A DNA stretch of 22,432 nucleotides from JBBTIS01 sp038059855. GTDB taxonomy: Bacteria; Elusimicrobiota; Elusimicrobia; JACQPE01. The translations under genes were made by a program, and so were the position numbers. This document shows positions 14,903-22,390 of the stretch, piece by piece. Below the pieces are notes generated by a model. The model saw only the letters and a program-made list of their open reading frames with translations, searched no databases and was not told the origin of the DNA. The DNA lies in NCBI GenBank assembly GCA_964357255.1, contig CAYHKQ010000041.1, forward strand, positions 1 through 22,432, given 5' to 3'. Positions within the stretch are counted from its first letter, which is position 1; every line of letters begins with the position of its first letter.

Positions 14903-16557
14903 GCGCGGCTTTGGTTGACGCTGTATCGCTCGATAAAGCCAAAGACGCGCTTGGGAGCGCGGAGTTGACCCAAAAGGCCGTAGCGGCGCATCTGGCAAAC
15001 GTTTGCTCCGTTCACGGGCAACTGGCCGTTGAAAAAATTGACGAGCATCAGTTGGCGGCTTATGACCTTTCTTTTATAGCGGCTGAAATTTTAGCGGCCA
15101 AGTTTTTTTTGGCCTTGGCCGAAAGCGGCGGCGGGGAAATCGAGCGGCGTTTGGCCGTCTTTTTTACGGCCGAATGTTTAGCGGACATTTCGGCTAGGGT
15201 CAGTTTCCGATTAGTCGAATTTGGCCTTGGCGCGGATTCCTGGCGGCCACAGGCTTTTGCAGAGTGGGCCGGTCAAATCCTTTCGCCGGAATTTTACGCG
15301 GCCACGGCGCGCGTGCTGGGGCAACGTTTTCCTTCCTTCGGGCTTTCTCCGGAACAAGAGGAAATTCGCCTGCTTTTTCGTAGGTTCGCCGAAACCAGGG
15401 TGAAACCGTTGGCAGAAAAAATTCATCGCGAGGATTTGCTCGTTCCTGAGTCCATCGTCAAAGAGTTGGCCGAGATGGGTTGTTTCGGCCTCTCTATTCC
15501 TCAGCGTTACGGAGGATTCCAGGACGACGCGAAGCCGGACAATCTATCCATGTGTTTGGCGACAGAGGAGCTTTCGCGGGTCTCTCTCGGCGGCGCCGGC
15601 TCGCTTGTGACGCGGCCGGAGATTTTAGCCAAGGCGCTCTTAAAAGGCGGCGCTGAGGAACAGCGGGCCAAGTGGCTTCCTATGATTGCCGCCGGGCAAA
15701 AAATGGTTTGCGTGGCCGCGACGGAGCCGGATTATGGATCGGACGTGGCCGGGATCACCTTGAAGGCCGTCGAAAAAGATGGGGCCTGGATTCTTCAAGG
15801 ACTCAAGACGTGGTGCACGTTTGCGGGCCGGGCGGAAATCCTCCTTGTTTTGGCGCGCACGGATCCTGACCGCGCGAAAAAGCACAAGGGCCTATCATTA
15901 TTTATCGTGGAGAAGCCGGCCTTTGACGCTCGAAGTTTTGAGCACGTTCAGCCCGGAGGCGGTAAAATTTCCGGCCGCCAGATTCCCTGCATCGGGTATC
16001 GCGGTATGCACACCTTCGAGGTAGTTTTTGACGACTACCGCGTGCCCCTGGAAAATTTAGTCGGCGGCCGTGAGGGATTGGGTAGGGGGTTTTATCTCCA
16101 GATGGAAGGCTTTGCCGGAGGCCGCCTGCAAACCGCGGCCCGGGCTAATGGCGTGAGCCTGGCCGCGCTTGAAGAAGCCTTTAATTATGCGCTCAATCGC
16201 AAGGTTTTCGGCAAGCCGGTTTTTGAGTTCCAGTTAACTCAATGGAAACTGGTCCGGATGGCCGCGTGGCTTGCCGCGAGCCGCCAGCTTTCCTATCAAG
16301 TCGCCCGGCTTTTCGATCAAGGCCGCGGCCAGATGGAAGCCTCCTTGGCCAAACTCCTGGCTTCCAGAATTTCCGAGTGGATCACCCGCGAGGCCACCCA
16401 GATTCACGGCGCTATGGGCTATGCCGAGGAAGCCGCGGTGTCGCGCTATTTTGTGGACGGACGCGTGTTTTCTATTTTTGAAGGCGCCGAGGAAATCCTG
16501 GCCCTTCGCGTTATTGCCAAAACACTTTTGGAGGAGGCGTTAAAAAAAGGTCAATAG
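14899..16557 (+). CDS. mcd: Methylsuccinyl-CoA dehydrogenase (acyl-CoA dehydrogenase family)
   Basis: This 552-aa FAD enzyme probably oxidises (2S)-methylsuccinyl-CoA to mesaconyl-CoA in the ethylmalonyl-CoA pathway. The length matches Mcd proteins (about 550), which carry an N-terminal helical extension of about 150 residues absent from ordinary acyl-CoA dehydrogenases of about 380. Here residues 1-145 are that extension. FAD and substrate motifs include ATEPDYGSDVAG (274-285) and LKTWCTFAGRAE. Mcd-like stretches include GGRLQTAARANGV (407-419), EWITREATQIHGAMGYAEE and SRYFVDGRVFSIFEGAEE, where E528 is the expected catalytic base. The GTG start overlaps the upstream TGA by 4 bases (GTGA), so translation is coupled to the fusion enzyme. 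A different branched acyl-CoA substrate is the main alternative. Confidence 0.85.
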   Translation: MSAALVDAVSLDKAKDALGSAELTQKAVAAHLANVCSVHGQLAVEKIDEHQLAAYDLSFIAAEILAAKFFLALAESGGGEIERRLAVFFTAECLADISARVSFRLVEFGLGADSWRPQAFAEWAGQILSPEFYAATARVLGQRFPSFGLSPEQEEIRLLFRRFAETRVKPLAEKIHREDLLVPESIVKELAEMGCFGLSIPQRYGGFQDDAKPDNLSMCLATEELSRVSLGGAGSLVTRPEILAKALLKGGAEEQRAKWLPMIAAGQKMVCVAATEPDYGSDVAGITLKAVEKDGAWILQGLKTWCTFAGRAEILLVLARTDPDRAKKHKGLSLFIVEKPAFDARSFEHVQPGGGKISGRQIPCIGYRGMHTFEVVFDDYRVPLENLVGGREGLGRGFYLQMEGFAGGRLQTAARANGVSLAALEEAFNYALNRKVFGKPVFEFQLTQWKLVRMAAWLAASRQLSYQVARLFDQGRGQMEASLAKLLASRISEWITREATQIHGAMGYAEEAAVSRYFVDGRVFSIFEGAEEILALRVIAKTLLEEALKKGQ

Positions 16558-16730
16558 TGTTGACGGCTACGGTGCCGTTCGTTTTCATTGTAGATGTCGC
16601 CATGCTGGAAGTCATTGTCCCCTTCGTCGTGATGATGGCGATGGCGGCTGTACTGGCAGGCCCAAATCATAAATGAAATGACTATAACGACAAGCGCTTT
16701 GACAACCGCGCTGATCCGACATAAAAGCAT
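16551..16730 (-). CDS. Small His-rich membrane protein or lipoprotein of 59 aa
   Basis: ATG at 16728-16730 is preceded by GGAGG, 7 bases upstream on the minus strand; the stop TGA is at 16551-16553. The product has a hydrophobic segment at residues 8-24 ending in MIWAC (Cys25, a possible but imperfect lipobox). A very polar tail follows, with a His cluster (RHRHHHDEGD) and many Asn/Asp/Glu. It overlaps the end of mcd tail-to-tail by 7 bases. The His cluster could bind metal ions, but I recognise no family. It is the last gene after the PLD-ATPase gene on the same strand, 86 bases downstream. Confidence 0.6.
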   Translation of the reverse strand: MLLCRISAVVKALVVIVISFMIWACQYSRHRHHHDEGDNDFQHGDIYNENERHRSRQHY

Positions 16731-16816
16731 TATTTTTCCTCCCTTTCCTCAAGGAAGGATAACAGCAAATCCGACTCAGTTCAAGGTTTTTTTTCGACAG
16801 GGATCAATTGTGTTGA

Positions 16817-18838
16817 TTATTTGAAGATGCGCTCAAATAAGCCGCGAGGCTTGGGGGCGGCCAGCTTGAGCCAGGCGCGGAATTCTTTAGGGCTTTCGAT
16901 CACCAACGCTTTGCCTCGGCGGCGATGTTTGATGGTTTGGGGCAGATAACTTTCGTATTCCTTGATTTCGTAGTACTGAAGGTCATCGGCAAAAGAAACC
17001 GAGGCGCGGTCGCCCTCCCACCCTATTCGGCCTTTCTTTAAGCGGTAGACAAGGTCCCCCCACGCTCTTTGCCCAGGGTCATAGAGTTTTTCGATAGGCT
17101 CCGCCGGAAAGTAGTCCGGCAAGGCGCGGCCGCTGTGCTGGTAAAGGGCGCTCAGGGCCTTGCGGCCTAAGTCAAGCTCATCCTCGAGGCGAACTTTCGG
17201 CTCCTCGAGATAATCCAGATAGAGCCGGGAAAACCAGGTGAACAATCGGTTCTCAAAAGCGAAGAGCCGCGCTAATTTTTCTTTGCCCGCGCCGGTGGCC
17301 GCGAAATGAACGTCAAAATCAACGCGCTTGATGCGGGATTTGGCCCATTCTCTCAGGGCGAACATATTGGAGGCGATGACGATTTGGGGGGCGGGGCAAT
17401 CCGGCCTCCACCAAATTTCCCAATAAGATTTAAGAGTTTCCTCAAAAAGGCCCCAGCGTTGGGACAGGACGAGATCGTCGAAGACCAACGGGAACGCCGT
17501 TCCGATGGAGGCGGCGCCAAGAATTTTTCTTTTGGTAAAGTCGCCGCCGTTTAATGGCTCCAAAGAATGTCCGCTGATGAGTTTTAGGACAAAACGCAGG
17601 AAGGTGGATTTGCCGTTTTGGGAAGGTCCATAAATATAGAGGAAGCGCGGTCCTCGTGAATCAATGGCTCCGTAGTGACTGCGTTTGGCCTTGAGGTATT
17701 CGTTGGCAAAGGGGGCGCAAAAGAGAGCCAGCAGGGCCTCGAACATGCTGGTTTTGGCGAAGCGTGGGTCGGGCGACTGGCCTTCCTCCACCATGCTGAT
17801 ATACTCCTCGATGTGCTCTAAGGATTTGGCCACAACGGCAGGCTCGGCAGGCGTTTGGGCGAGTGGCTCAACCGTGCCGTTGAATCCAATGCGCAGTTCT
17901 TTTTTTTCTCGGTCAACACGCAACAACGGAATGCCTTGGGAATCCTGAACATAGCGAATAAAGCCGGGGGCATTTAAGCGGGCTTCGCGTCCGGTAATGG
18001 AAGGATTAAGGGGGGCCAGATAGCGTTCTATTTCCCGGCGCGCGGCGGGGGCGTCGGGGAGAGTGACGGTAAACACCGCTTCTTGAGAAAATTGCTGGGG
18101 CGAGAGGGCTTGCAGAGTGATTTGGTTGAGGACTTTTTTTGTTTCGTTCTCCAATTCGTTGGCCGTTGTGCCCTTAAGCCAGAACTCAATGATTTCTTTT
18201 CGGTTTTCGCCGTTTCCCTGTTTGACCAATTCCGCCAGGTCGCCCATGAAAAGCTCGCAACCTTCGAGATGCTTGCTAAAGTCCGCTTCTGTCTTGAGGA
18301 GCCACGGATGGCCGTGTGGCAGATCGGCGTACCAGGCGTAATTGATTTGGTTTTTTGCGCTTCGCGCTGTTTCGGTCAGATTGGCGCTTGTGACAATGAC
18401 CCGGCACATATCCGGCCTGCCGAGCAGATAAAGCTTGGTGTGGATGGTGCGACTGGGAACCCAAACGCGCAGGGTTCCATCCAAGACGCGCTCGGCAAGC
18501 AGGGTCGCTACGTCAGGGCCTTTTTGGGCCAGGGTCTGGCGGTAAGGTTCGGACAAGTTTTCCCCCACAAGGATTTCAACCTCGCCATAACCGCGTTTGT
18601 CGAAAAATTCCAGGAGAAGTTCCGGCGAAGCGACGTAGGTGATCGCCTTGAGAGAGCTAAAGCCCTCAAAAAGAGTCTCAAAATCTTTTCGCCGGGCGAT
18701 GATCATGGTCCGCAAGAGATCGCTGTCCGGGAAAAGACCAATTCCATCGGAAAAAGGCGTTCCTTTGAAAAAGTTTTGGGGCATAGGCAATAGACGCTCT
18801 GGCGCTGTTATTTTAGCAAAACTCGCCGGGCGGTCCAT
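16817..18838 (-). CDS. PLD-type nuclease domain fused to a P-loop ATPase
   Basis: The open frame extends to 19429, but everything upstream of about 18838 lies over the porin gene in another frame and looks like shadow sequence (Arg/Pro/Ser/Thr-rich). I start at ATG 18838 (673 aa), 37 bases after the porin stop; ATG 18784 is the alternative. Residues 35-165 resemble a phospholipase-D-superfamily nuclease with one HxK motif (H133-T-K135) and TSANLT (150-155); single-motif members act as dimers. Residues 395-520 are an ATPase: Walker A GPSQNGKST (404-412), Walker B PLVFDD (D454-D455) and an Asn sensor in IASNM (N491), reminiscent of SF3/D5-like helicases or related AAA+ proteins. A DNA-processing or phage-defence role is plausible but inferred from architecture only. 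It may be co-transcribed with the porin. Confidence 0.7.
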   Translation of the reverse strand: MDRPASFAKITAPERLLPMPQNFFKGTPFSDGIGLFPDSDLLRTMIIARRKDFETLFEGFSSLKAITYVASPELLLEFFDKRGYGEVEILVGENLSEPYRQTLAQKGPDVATLLAERVLDGTLRVWVPSRTIHTKLYLLGRPDMCRVIVTSANLTETARSAKNQINYAWYADLPHGHPWLLKTEADFSKHLEGCELFMGDLAELVKQGNGENRKEIIEFWLKGTTANELENETKKVLNQITLQALSPQQFSQEAVFTVTLPDAPAARREIERYLAPLNPSITGREARLNAPGFIRYVQDSQGIPLLRVDREKKELRIGFNGTVEPLAQTPAEPAVVAKSLEHIEEYISMVEEGQSPDPRFAKTSMFEALLALFCAPFANEYLKAKRSHYGAIDSRGPRFLYIYGPSQNGKSTFLRFVLKLISGHSLEPLNGGDFTKRKILGAASIGTAFPLVFDDLVLSQRWGLFEETLKSYWEIWWRPDCPAPQIVIASNMFALREWAKSRIKRVDFDVHFAATGAGKEKLARLFAFENRLFTWFSRLYLDYLEEPKVRLEDELDLGRKALSALYQHSGRALPDYFPAEPIEKLYDPGQRAWGDLVYRLKKGRIGWEGDRASVSFADDLQYYEIKEYESYLPQTIKHRRRGKALVIESPKEFRAWLKLAAPKPRGLFERIFK

Positions 18839-18875
18839 GCGCGCTGGATCCCTTTCGGGTGAGCAATTTCTGCGG

Positions 18876-19877
18876 TTAAAACTTGGCTTGAATATGGGCC
18901 GCGAAGGCGTTATTGGAGATTTGTTTGGCTTGGGCTTCTTCTCGCCTGTCGTTGTATTCGACGCCGATTTTGAGGCTGGCCGTGGGATACCAGTTGATGG
19001 CGTAGTTTGCGACGCTTTCCTTGTCGTTTTGTTGATGAATGTCCGGGTCCCAGCGCTCGAAGCGAAGCGCGGGGCGGACCGTTCTGAGCCAGGCGAGTTT
19101 TTCGTAAGCTTCTTGAGAAAATAAAGGCAGGATCGTTTCGGCTTGGATGAACCAGCCCAGGCTATGGACGCCGCCGTCTTGGCCCCTGTGGTATTCCACG
19201 CGGATCGGGAATTCAGGGGGTCCCAAACGCATTTCCCCTCCCCATCGGTTTTTAACGGCCGTCTGGTCGGGACCGGACGCTTGATCGCCAAAATAGCCGT
19301 AGCCGGCCAGGCCGAATTCAGGCCAGTTCGCGGCGAGGCGCGCGGCCACGGTTTTGGCCTGCGTGTCGTCGGCAACGTTGTCCCCGGCGCCGTTGACCAT
19401 AGCCGCCGCATAATCGAAGAATTTGACACGGCCGAGGACTTTTAGCCCCAAGTCGGAACCCGCCGGTTCGTTTTTAAAAAGTTCCGATACCGCGCGGGAA
19501 CGATTAATAAATTCGAGATCCGAGAGCAGGCTCGCGTGTTCGCGGCTTGTGGGCAAAATAATCCGGCCGGCGTTAAGGCGCAGGAAGGAAGCGGCTCGCC
19601 AATCCAAGAAGGCCGTTCGGAGCGCTTCTTTGGCTGAACCAAACTTGTCGGCGAAGAATCCGATTTGGGCGTTGAGACGCTCGTCGAATTGATAAGACGC
19701 CTGGAGATAGGCTTGCCGGAGGCTCAACGTGTCAACAGATCCCGTGGATTGATCCGCGCCGTAGCGGATCATCAGGTGTCCGCCCCAGTTTACGGGGCTT
19801 GTTGAGAGTTCAAAGGATTGCGCGGGCAGAGCCCCTGCGCAAAGCCAGAATAAAAGAGAGACGAAGCGTTTGCCCAT
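18876..19877 (-). CDS. Outer-membrane porin, phosphate-selective O/P (OprP)-like
   Basis: This is a 333-aa beta-barrel-type protein. From ATG 19877 a signal peptide (about residues 1-21, ending PAQS) is followed by NWGGHLMIRYGA, and by alternating-residue strands with many aromatic girdle residues (SLRQAYLQASYQFDERLNAQIGFFADKFG). The C-terminus ends in Phe (AAHIQAKF), the usual outer-membrane assembly signal. The RQAYL...GQ-type N-terminal layout and RYGAD/GRIILP features recall the OprP/OprO porin family, which has 16 strands; this copy is somewhat short. The open frame allows a TTG at 19880, but ATG at 19877 gives a normal signal peptide. No strong Shine-Dalgarno is visible. The substrate cannot be told from sequence. 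Confidence 0.75.
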   Translation of the reverse strand: MGKRFVSLLFWLCAGALPAQSFELSTSPVNWGGHLMIRYGADQSTGSVDTLSLRQAYLQASYQFDERLNAQIGFFADKFGSAKEALRTAFLDWRAASFLRLNAGRIILPTSREHASLLSDLEFINRSRAVSELFKNEPAGSDLGLKVLGRVKFFDYAAAMVNGAGDNVADDTQAKTVAARLAANWPEFGLAGYGYFGDQASGPDQTAVKNRWGGEMRLGPPEFPIRVEYHRGQDGGVHSLGWFIQAETILPLFSQEAYEKLAWLRTVRPALRFERWDPDIHQQNDKESVANYAINWYPTASLKIGVEYNDRREEAQAKQISNNAFAAHIQAKF

Positions 19878-19945
19878 CAAGGTGTATTTTAGCGGACTTT
19901 ATGGCATTGTAGAGCGCTGAGTAAACATGCGATACTTTCTATTAA

Positions 19946-20068
19946 CACGACTCATGCAAAATACGCCCGATCATGGTGAGCTTGTCGAACCATGAGCCTG
20001 ACCAAGGGATTGGCTCATCCTTCGACAAGCTCAGGACGAGCGGGTTCAATCAATTTGCATGACTCGTG
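19946..20068. repeat. REP-like hairpin pair enclosed by an outer inverted repeat
   Basis: Unit 1 (19971-19997) has arms TCATGGT/ACCATGA and loop GAGCTTGTCGA. Unit 2 (20013-20041), in opposite orientation, has GCTCATCCT/AGGACGAGC. Both are the same family as 5-77. Outside them, CACGACTCATGCAAA (19946-19960) pairs with TTTGCATGACTCGTG (20054-20068) with one mismatch, so the whole 123-bp block is a large nested palindrome. It lies between the divergently transcribed porin and methyltransferase genes. Confidence 0.75.
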
Positions 20069-20076
20069 CTATTAAA

Positions 20077-20643
20077 ATGAAAAATTGGTTGATGCGGCGC
20101 AGGGTGGGCATGGCTTTTTTGTTGGCGCCGGGCGTGATTGTTTTGGCGCATCCTTGCCATTGGGTTTTTATCGGAGCGGGCGGCGTTCTTGTTGGGGCGG
20201 GATTATTTTTACGAAGCTGGGCCGCCGGGTATATCCATAAGGACAGATCGCTTTCAATGGATGGTCCCTACGCCTTGTGCCGGCATCCTTTATATTTGGG
20301 AAGCGCGATTTTGACCGGCGGAATTCTTCTTGTCTTTAGCTGTCCTGTCCGGCCTTGGTCTACGGCAATTTTATGGCTACTTTTTATTATTTATTTTAGC
20401 TCCGTTTATCGCTGGACAGTAGTCGCGGAAGAGGAGAAAATGGCCAGATTATTTCCAAATGAATGGGCCGGCTATGTGAGCCGGATTCCCTGTTTTTGGC
20501 CTTCCCGTTTTTTTCCTTTGCCTGAAATTCACGGAGCTTTTTCTTTGGAACAATGGCTTCATAACCGCGAGTATAACGCGATTCTCGGCGCCCTGGCCGT
20601 CCTCGGAGTCATGATAAAGCTTAAAAACTCAGGCTTTTTTTAA
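20077..20643 (+). CDS. Isoprenylcysteine carboxyl methyltransferase (ICMT)-like membrane protein
   Basis: This protein of about 188 aa has several hydrophobic segments. The first two lie near the N-terminus (GMAFLLAPGVIVLA and FIGAGGVLVGAGLFL), with two more in the middle. The family signature GPYALCRHPLYLGSAI is present, followed by the C-terminal EEEKMARLFPNEWAGYVSRIPCFWP stretch, which matches the E-x-x-L...F..Y..Y...VPRF-type SAM-binding region of bacterial ICMT/PEMT-like methyltransferases. The substrate is unknown; bacterial members are often uncharacterised or methylate lipids. An upstream ATG at 20059 lies inside the large inverted repeat, so I prefer ATG 20077, though neither has a clear Shine-Dalgarno. 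The 3' end overlaps guaB convergently by 15 bases. Confidence 0.8.
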   Translation: MKNWLMRRRVGMAFLLAPGVIVLAHPCHWVFIGAGGVLVGAGLFLRSWAAGYIHKDRSLSMDGPYALCRHPLYLGSAILTGGILLVFSCPVRPWSTAILWLLFIIYFSSVYRWTVVAEEEKMARLFPNEWAGYVSRIPCFWPSRFFPLPEIHGAFSLEQWLHNREYNAILGALAVLGVMIKLKNSGFF

Positions 20644-22080
20644 GTCGTGAGGACGGCTTTCCAGAAATCCTGCGTGGGAAATTTTCATAAAGACGGCTTT
20701 TTTCCAAAGTTCGGGGATAGTTTTTGAGCCGCAGTAACTCATGCCGGAGCGCAGTCCTCCGGTCAGTTGGCTGATTGTTTCCGAACAGCTTCCGCGATAG
20801 GGGACCATGGCTTCGACGCCTTCGGCCACCACCTGTTCGGCCGCGTCTTCCTCCAGCCGCGCGCCTTGCGCTTCGGCGCGGCCAAAGGCGGCGCCGAGGG
20901 AGGCCATGCCCCTGCAAATTTTATATTTGATGCCGTCGCGGATGATGGTGGCGCCCGGGCTTTCCTCGGTTCCGGCTAAGATCGAACCGATCATGATCGA
21001 GGAAGCGCCCGCGGACAGGGCCTTGACCACGTCCCCTGAATTTTGGATGCCCCCATCGGCGATGATGGGAACGCCTCTCTCTTTGGTGACGCGGGCTGAG
21101 TCCATGATGGCGCTTAACTGCGGCACGCCGGAGCCTGCCACAACGCGGGTGATGCAGGTGGCCCCGGGACCGACTCCGACCTTGATTGCGTCAGCGCCGG
21201 CGCGGGCCAAGTCTCTGGCGCCTTCATAAGTGGCTATATTGCCGGCAATGAGCTGGGTTTCCGCGCCCAGGCGCAATTTGATTTTTTTGACGGCGTCCAT
21301 GGCGTAGGTGGCATGGCCGTGGGCGATGTCCAAAACCAGAACGTCGCAACCCGCGCCGGCCAGGGCTTCGGCCCGTTCGAGGTAATCCCCCTTAACGCCG
21401 ATGGCCGCGCCTACTAAGAGCCGGCCTTTGGGATCTTTGACGGCCTTGGGATAAAGCGTTTTTTTCTCCACAATATCCTTAATCGTGACAAGACCGGCCA
21501 GCCGCCCTGATTCGTCAATCAGCGGAAGTTTTTCAAGGCGCCGGGTTTCCAAAAGTTTTTTGGCTTTTTCTGGTTTAATTCCGCGTTTGCCCGTCACTAA
21601 TTTTTCCCTTGAGGTCATGATTTGGGCGACCTTTGTCTCTTGCGGTCGGTCAATGTAAATCGTGTCGCGCGTGGTGAGAATTCCAACGAGGATGCCGTGA
21701 CTATTGGTGACTAAAAGGCCGGAAACGCCATGTCGCTTCATCATGGCCAGCGCCGAGGCCGCTGTTTCCTGCGGGCCGATGGTGTAGGGCTCGTCAATGA
21801 CGATGGATTCCGAGCGTTTGACTTTTTCCACCTGTCGGACTTCGTCTTCAATGCTCATGTAGCGGTGTATGATGCCGATGCCGCCCAGGCGCGCCATAGC
21901 AATGGCCATGGTGGATTCCGTGACGGTGTCCATGTTGGCCGAAATCATGGGAATGTTGATCGTGAGCCGACGCGTCAGCCGGGTGGTGGTTTGGGCTTCC
22001 TGCCGCGAGGCCAATGAGGTTTTTTGTGGCACAAGAAGGACATCGTCAAAGGTCAGCCCTTCATTTTTAATAAGCCGCAT
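20629..22080 (-). CDS. guaB: Inosine-5'-monophosphate dehydrogenase
   Basis: The enzyme oxidises IMP to XMP with NAD+, the committed step of GMP synthesis, in the cytoplasm. At 483 aa it is normal length. The N-terminal LTFDDVLLVPQ is canonical. Two CBS domains span roughly residues 95-205. The catalytic loop GVGPGATCITR contains the nucleophile C309. ADGGI(338-345 region), RGMASLGA and the mobile-flap V426-P-Y-R-G (Y428, R429) are present, which separates it from GMP reductase. The segment IIHRYMSIEDEVRQV differs from the common IHKNMS wording, and RGMASLGA replaces RGMGSxGA. The start is ATG 22080, without a clear Shine-Dalgarno. It appears monocistronic here. Confidence 0.96.
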   Translation of the reverse strand: MRLIKNEGLTFDDVLLVPQKTSLASRQEAQTTTRLTRRLTINIPMISANMDTVTESTMAIAMARLGGIGIIHRYMSIEDEVRQVEKVKRSESIVIDEPYTIGPQETAASALAMMKRHGVSGLLVTNSHGILVGILTTRDTIYIDRPQETKVAQIMTSREKLVTGKRGIKPEKAKKLLETRRLEKLPLIDESGRLAGLVTIKDIVEKKTLYPKAVKDPKGRLLVGAAIGVKGDYLERAEALAGAGCDVLVLDIAHGHATYAMDAVKKIKLRLGAETQLIAGNIATYEGARDLARAGADAIKVGVGPGATCITRVVAGSGVPQLSAIMDSARVTKERGVPIIADGGIQNSGDVVKALSAGASSIMIGSILAGTEESPGATIIRDGIKYKICRGMASLGAAFGRAEAQGARLEEDAAEQVVAEGVEAMVPYRGSCSETISQLTGGLRSGMSYCGSKTIPELWKKAVFMKISHAGFLESRPHDLKKA

Positions 22081-22119
22081 AAAGGAAATTTACAAATTTT
22101 TGTAGCTACTCAGGCGCAA

Positions 22120-22164
22120 GGGTCTAAAGATATGAAATTTATATGGTTCTTAGTCTTTAGACCC
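22120..22164. repeat. 11-bp inverted repeat GGGTCTAAAGA overlapping the 122-bp repeat
   Basis: GGGTCTAAAGA (22120-22130) pairs perfectly with TCTTTAGACCC (22154-22164). The right arm is the first part of repeat copy B; the left arm is unique to this site. It lies 40-84 bases upstream of the guaB start codon, so it could influence guaB transcription, or be one more member of the intergenic ACTTTAG dyad family. Confidence 0.5.
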
Positions 22165-22272
22165 TATTGGCGATAGGACTTGAGGACCTTGAATTTTAGG
22201 ACTTTAGGCCCAAGACAAAAGGGCGGTTTCATGCAAAAATACAGTGTTTCAATGTTAGCGGAAAAAACATAA
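22151..22272 (+). repeat. 122-bp dispersed leader-type repeat, copy B
   Basis: It is nearly identical to 5593-5714 (three differences). It keeps the CCTAT/ATAGG hairpin, the ACTTTAG words and the 13-codon ORF. Unlike copy A it is not followed at once by a recognisable gene; the next 160 bases hold another dispersed repeat and then the window ends. Confidence 0.85.
22231..22272 (+). CDS. Candidate 13-aa leader peptide (copy B)
   Basis: ATG at 22231 to TAA at 22270-22272 encodes MQKYSVSMLAEKT, identical to copy A, with one synonymous difference. An AAAAGGG Shine-Dalgarno-like sequence lies 7 bases upstream. The two other base differences between copies fall between this site and the ATG. Function unknown; it may be an orphan leader, a small regulatory peptide, or a chance ORF in a repeat. 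Confidence 0.35.
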   Translation: MQKYSVSMLAEKT

Positions 22273-22299
22273 CTATTCAGGTGCGTCGTTCCTTTTGCC

Positions 22300-22390
22300 G
22301 TCATTCCCGCGAAAGCGGGCCGTTCGCAGAGCTCGCGGCACCTTGGGGCGCCAGAGGCGCTGATAGGGAATCCAGGCCTGGACCCCCGCC
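22300..22390. repeat. Dispersed GTCATTCCCGCGAAAGCGGG-type repeat with an internal insertion
   Basis: GTCATTCCCGCGAAAGCGGG (22300-22319) forms a CCCGC-GAAA-GCGGG hairpin. In the common form of this element it runs directly into GAATCCAGGCCTGGAC. Here about 48 bases separate the hairpin from that second part (22368-22390). No gene is visible from 22273 to the window end. Confidence 0.6.

Noticed and set aside
18083..18793. Plus-strand 236-aa open frame opposite the PLD-ATPase gene
   Set aside because: The composition is that of an antisense frame; the minus strand carries the HxK and Walker motifs.
18839..19429. N-terminal extension of the PLD-ATPase frame up to 19429
   Set aside because: It lies entirely over the porin gene in another frame and translates to Arg/Pro/Ser/Thr-rich, domain-free sequence, while the porin frame has a signal peptide, amphipathic strands and a terminal Phe.
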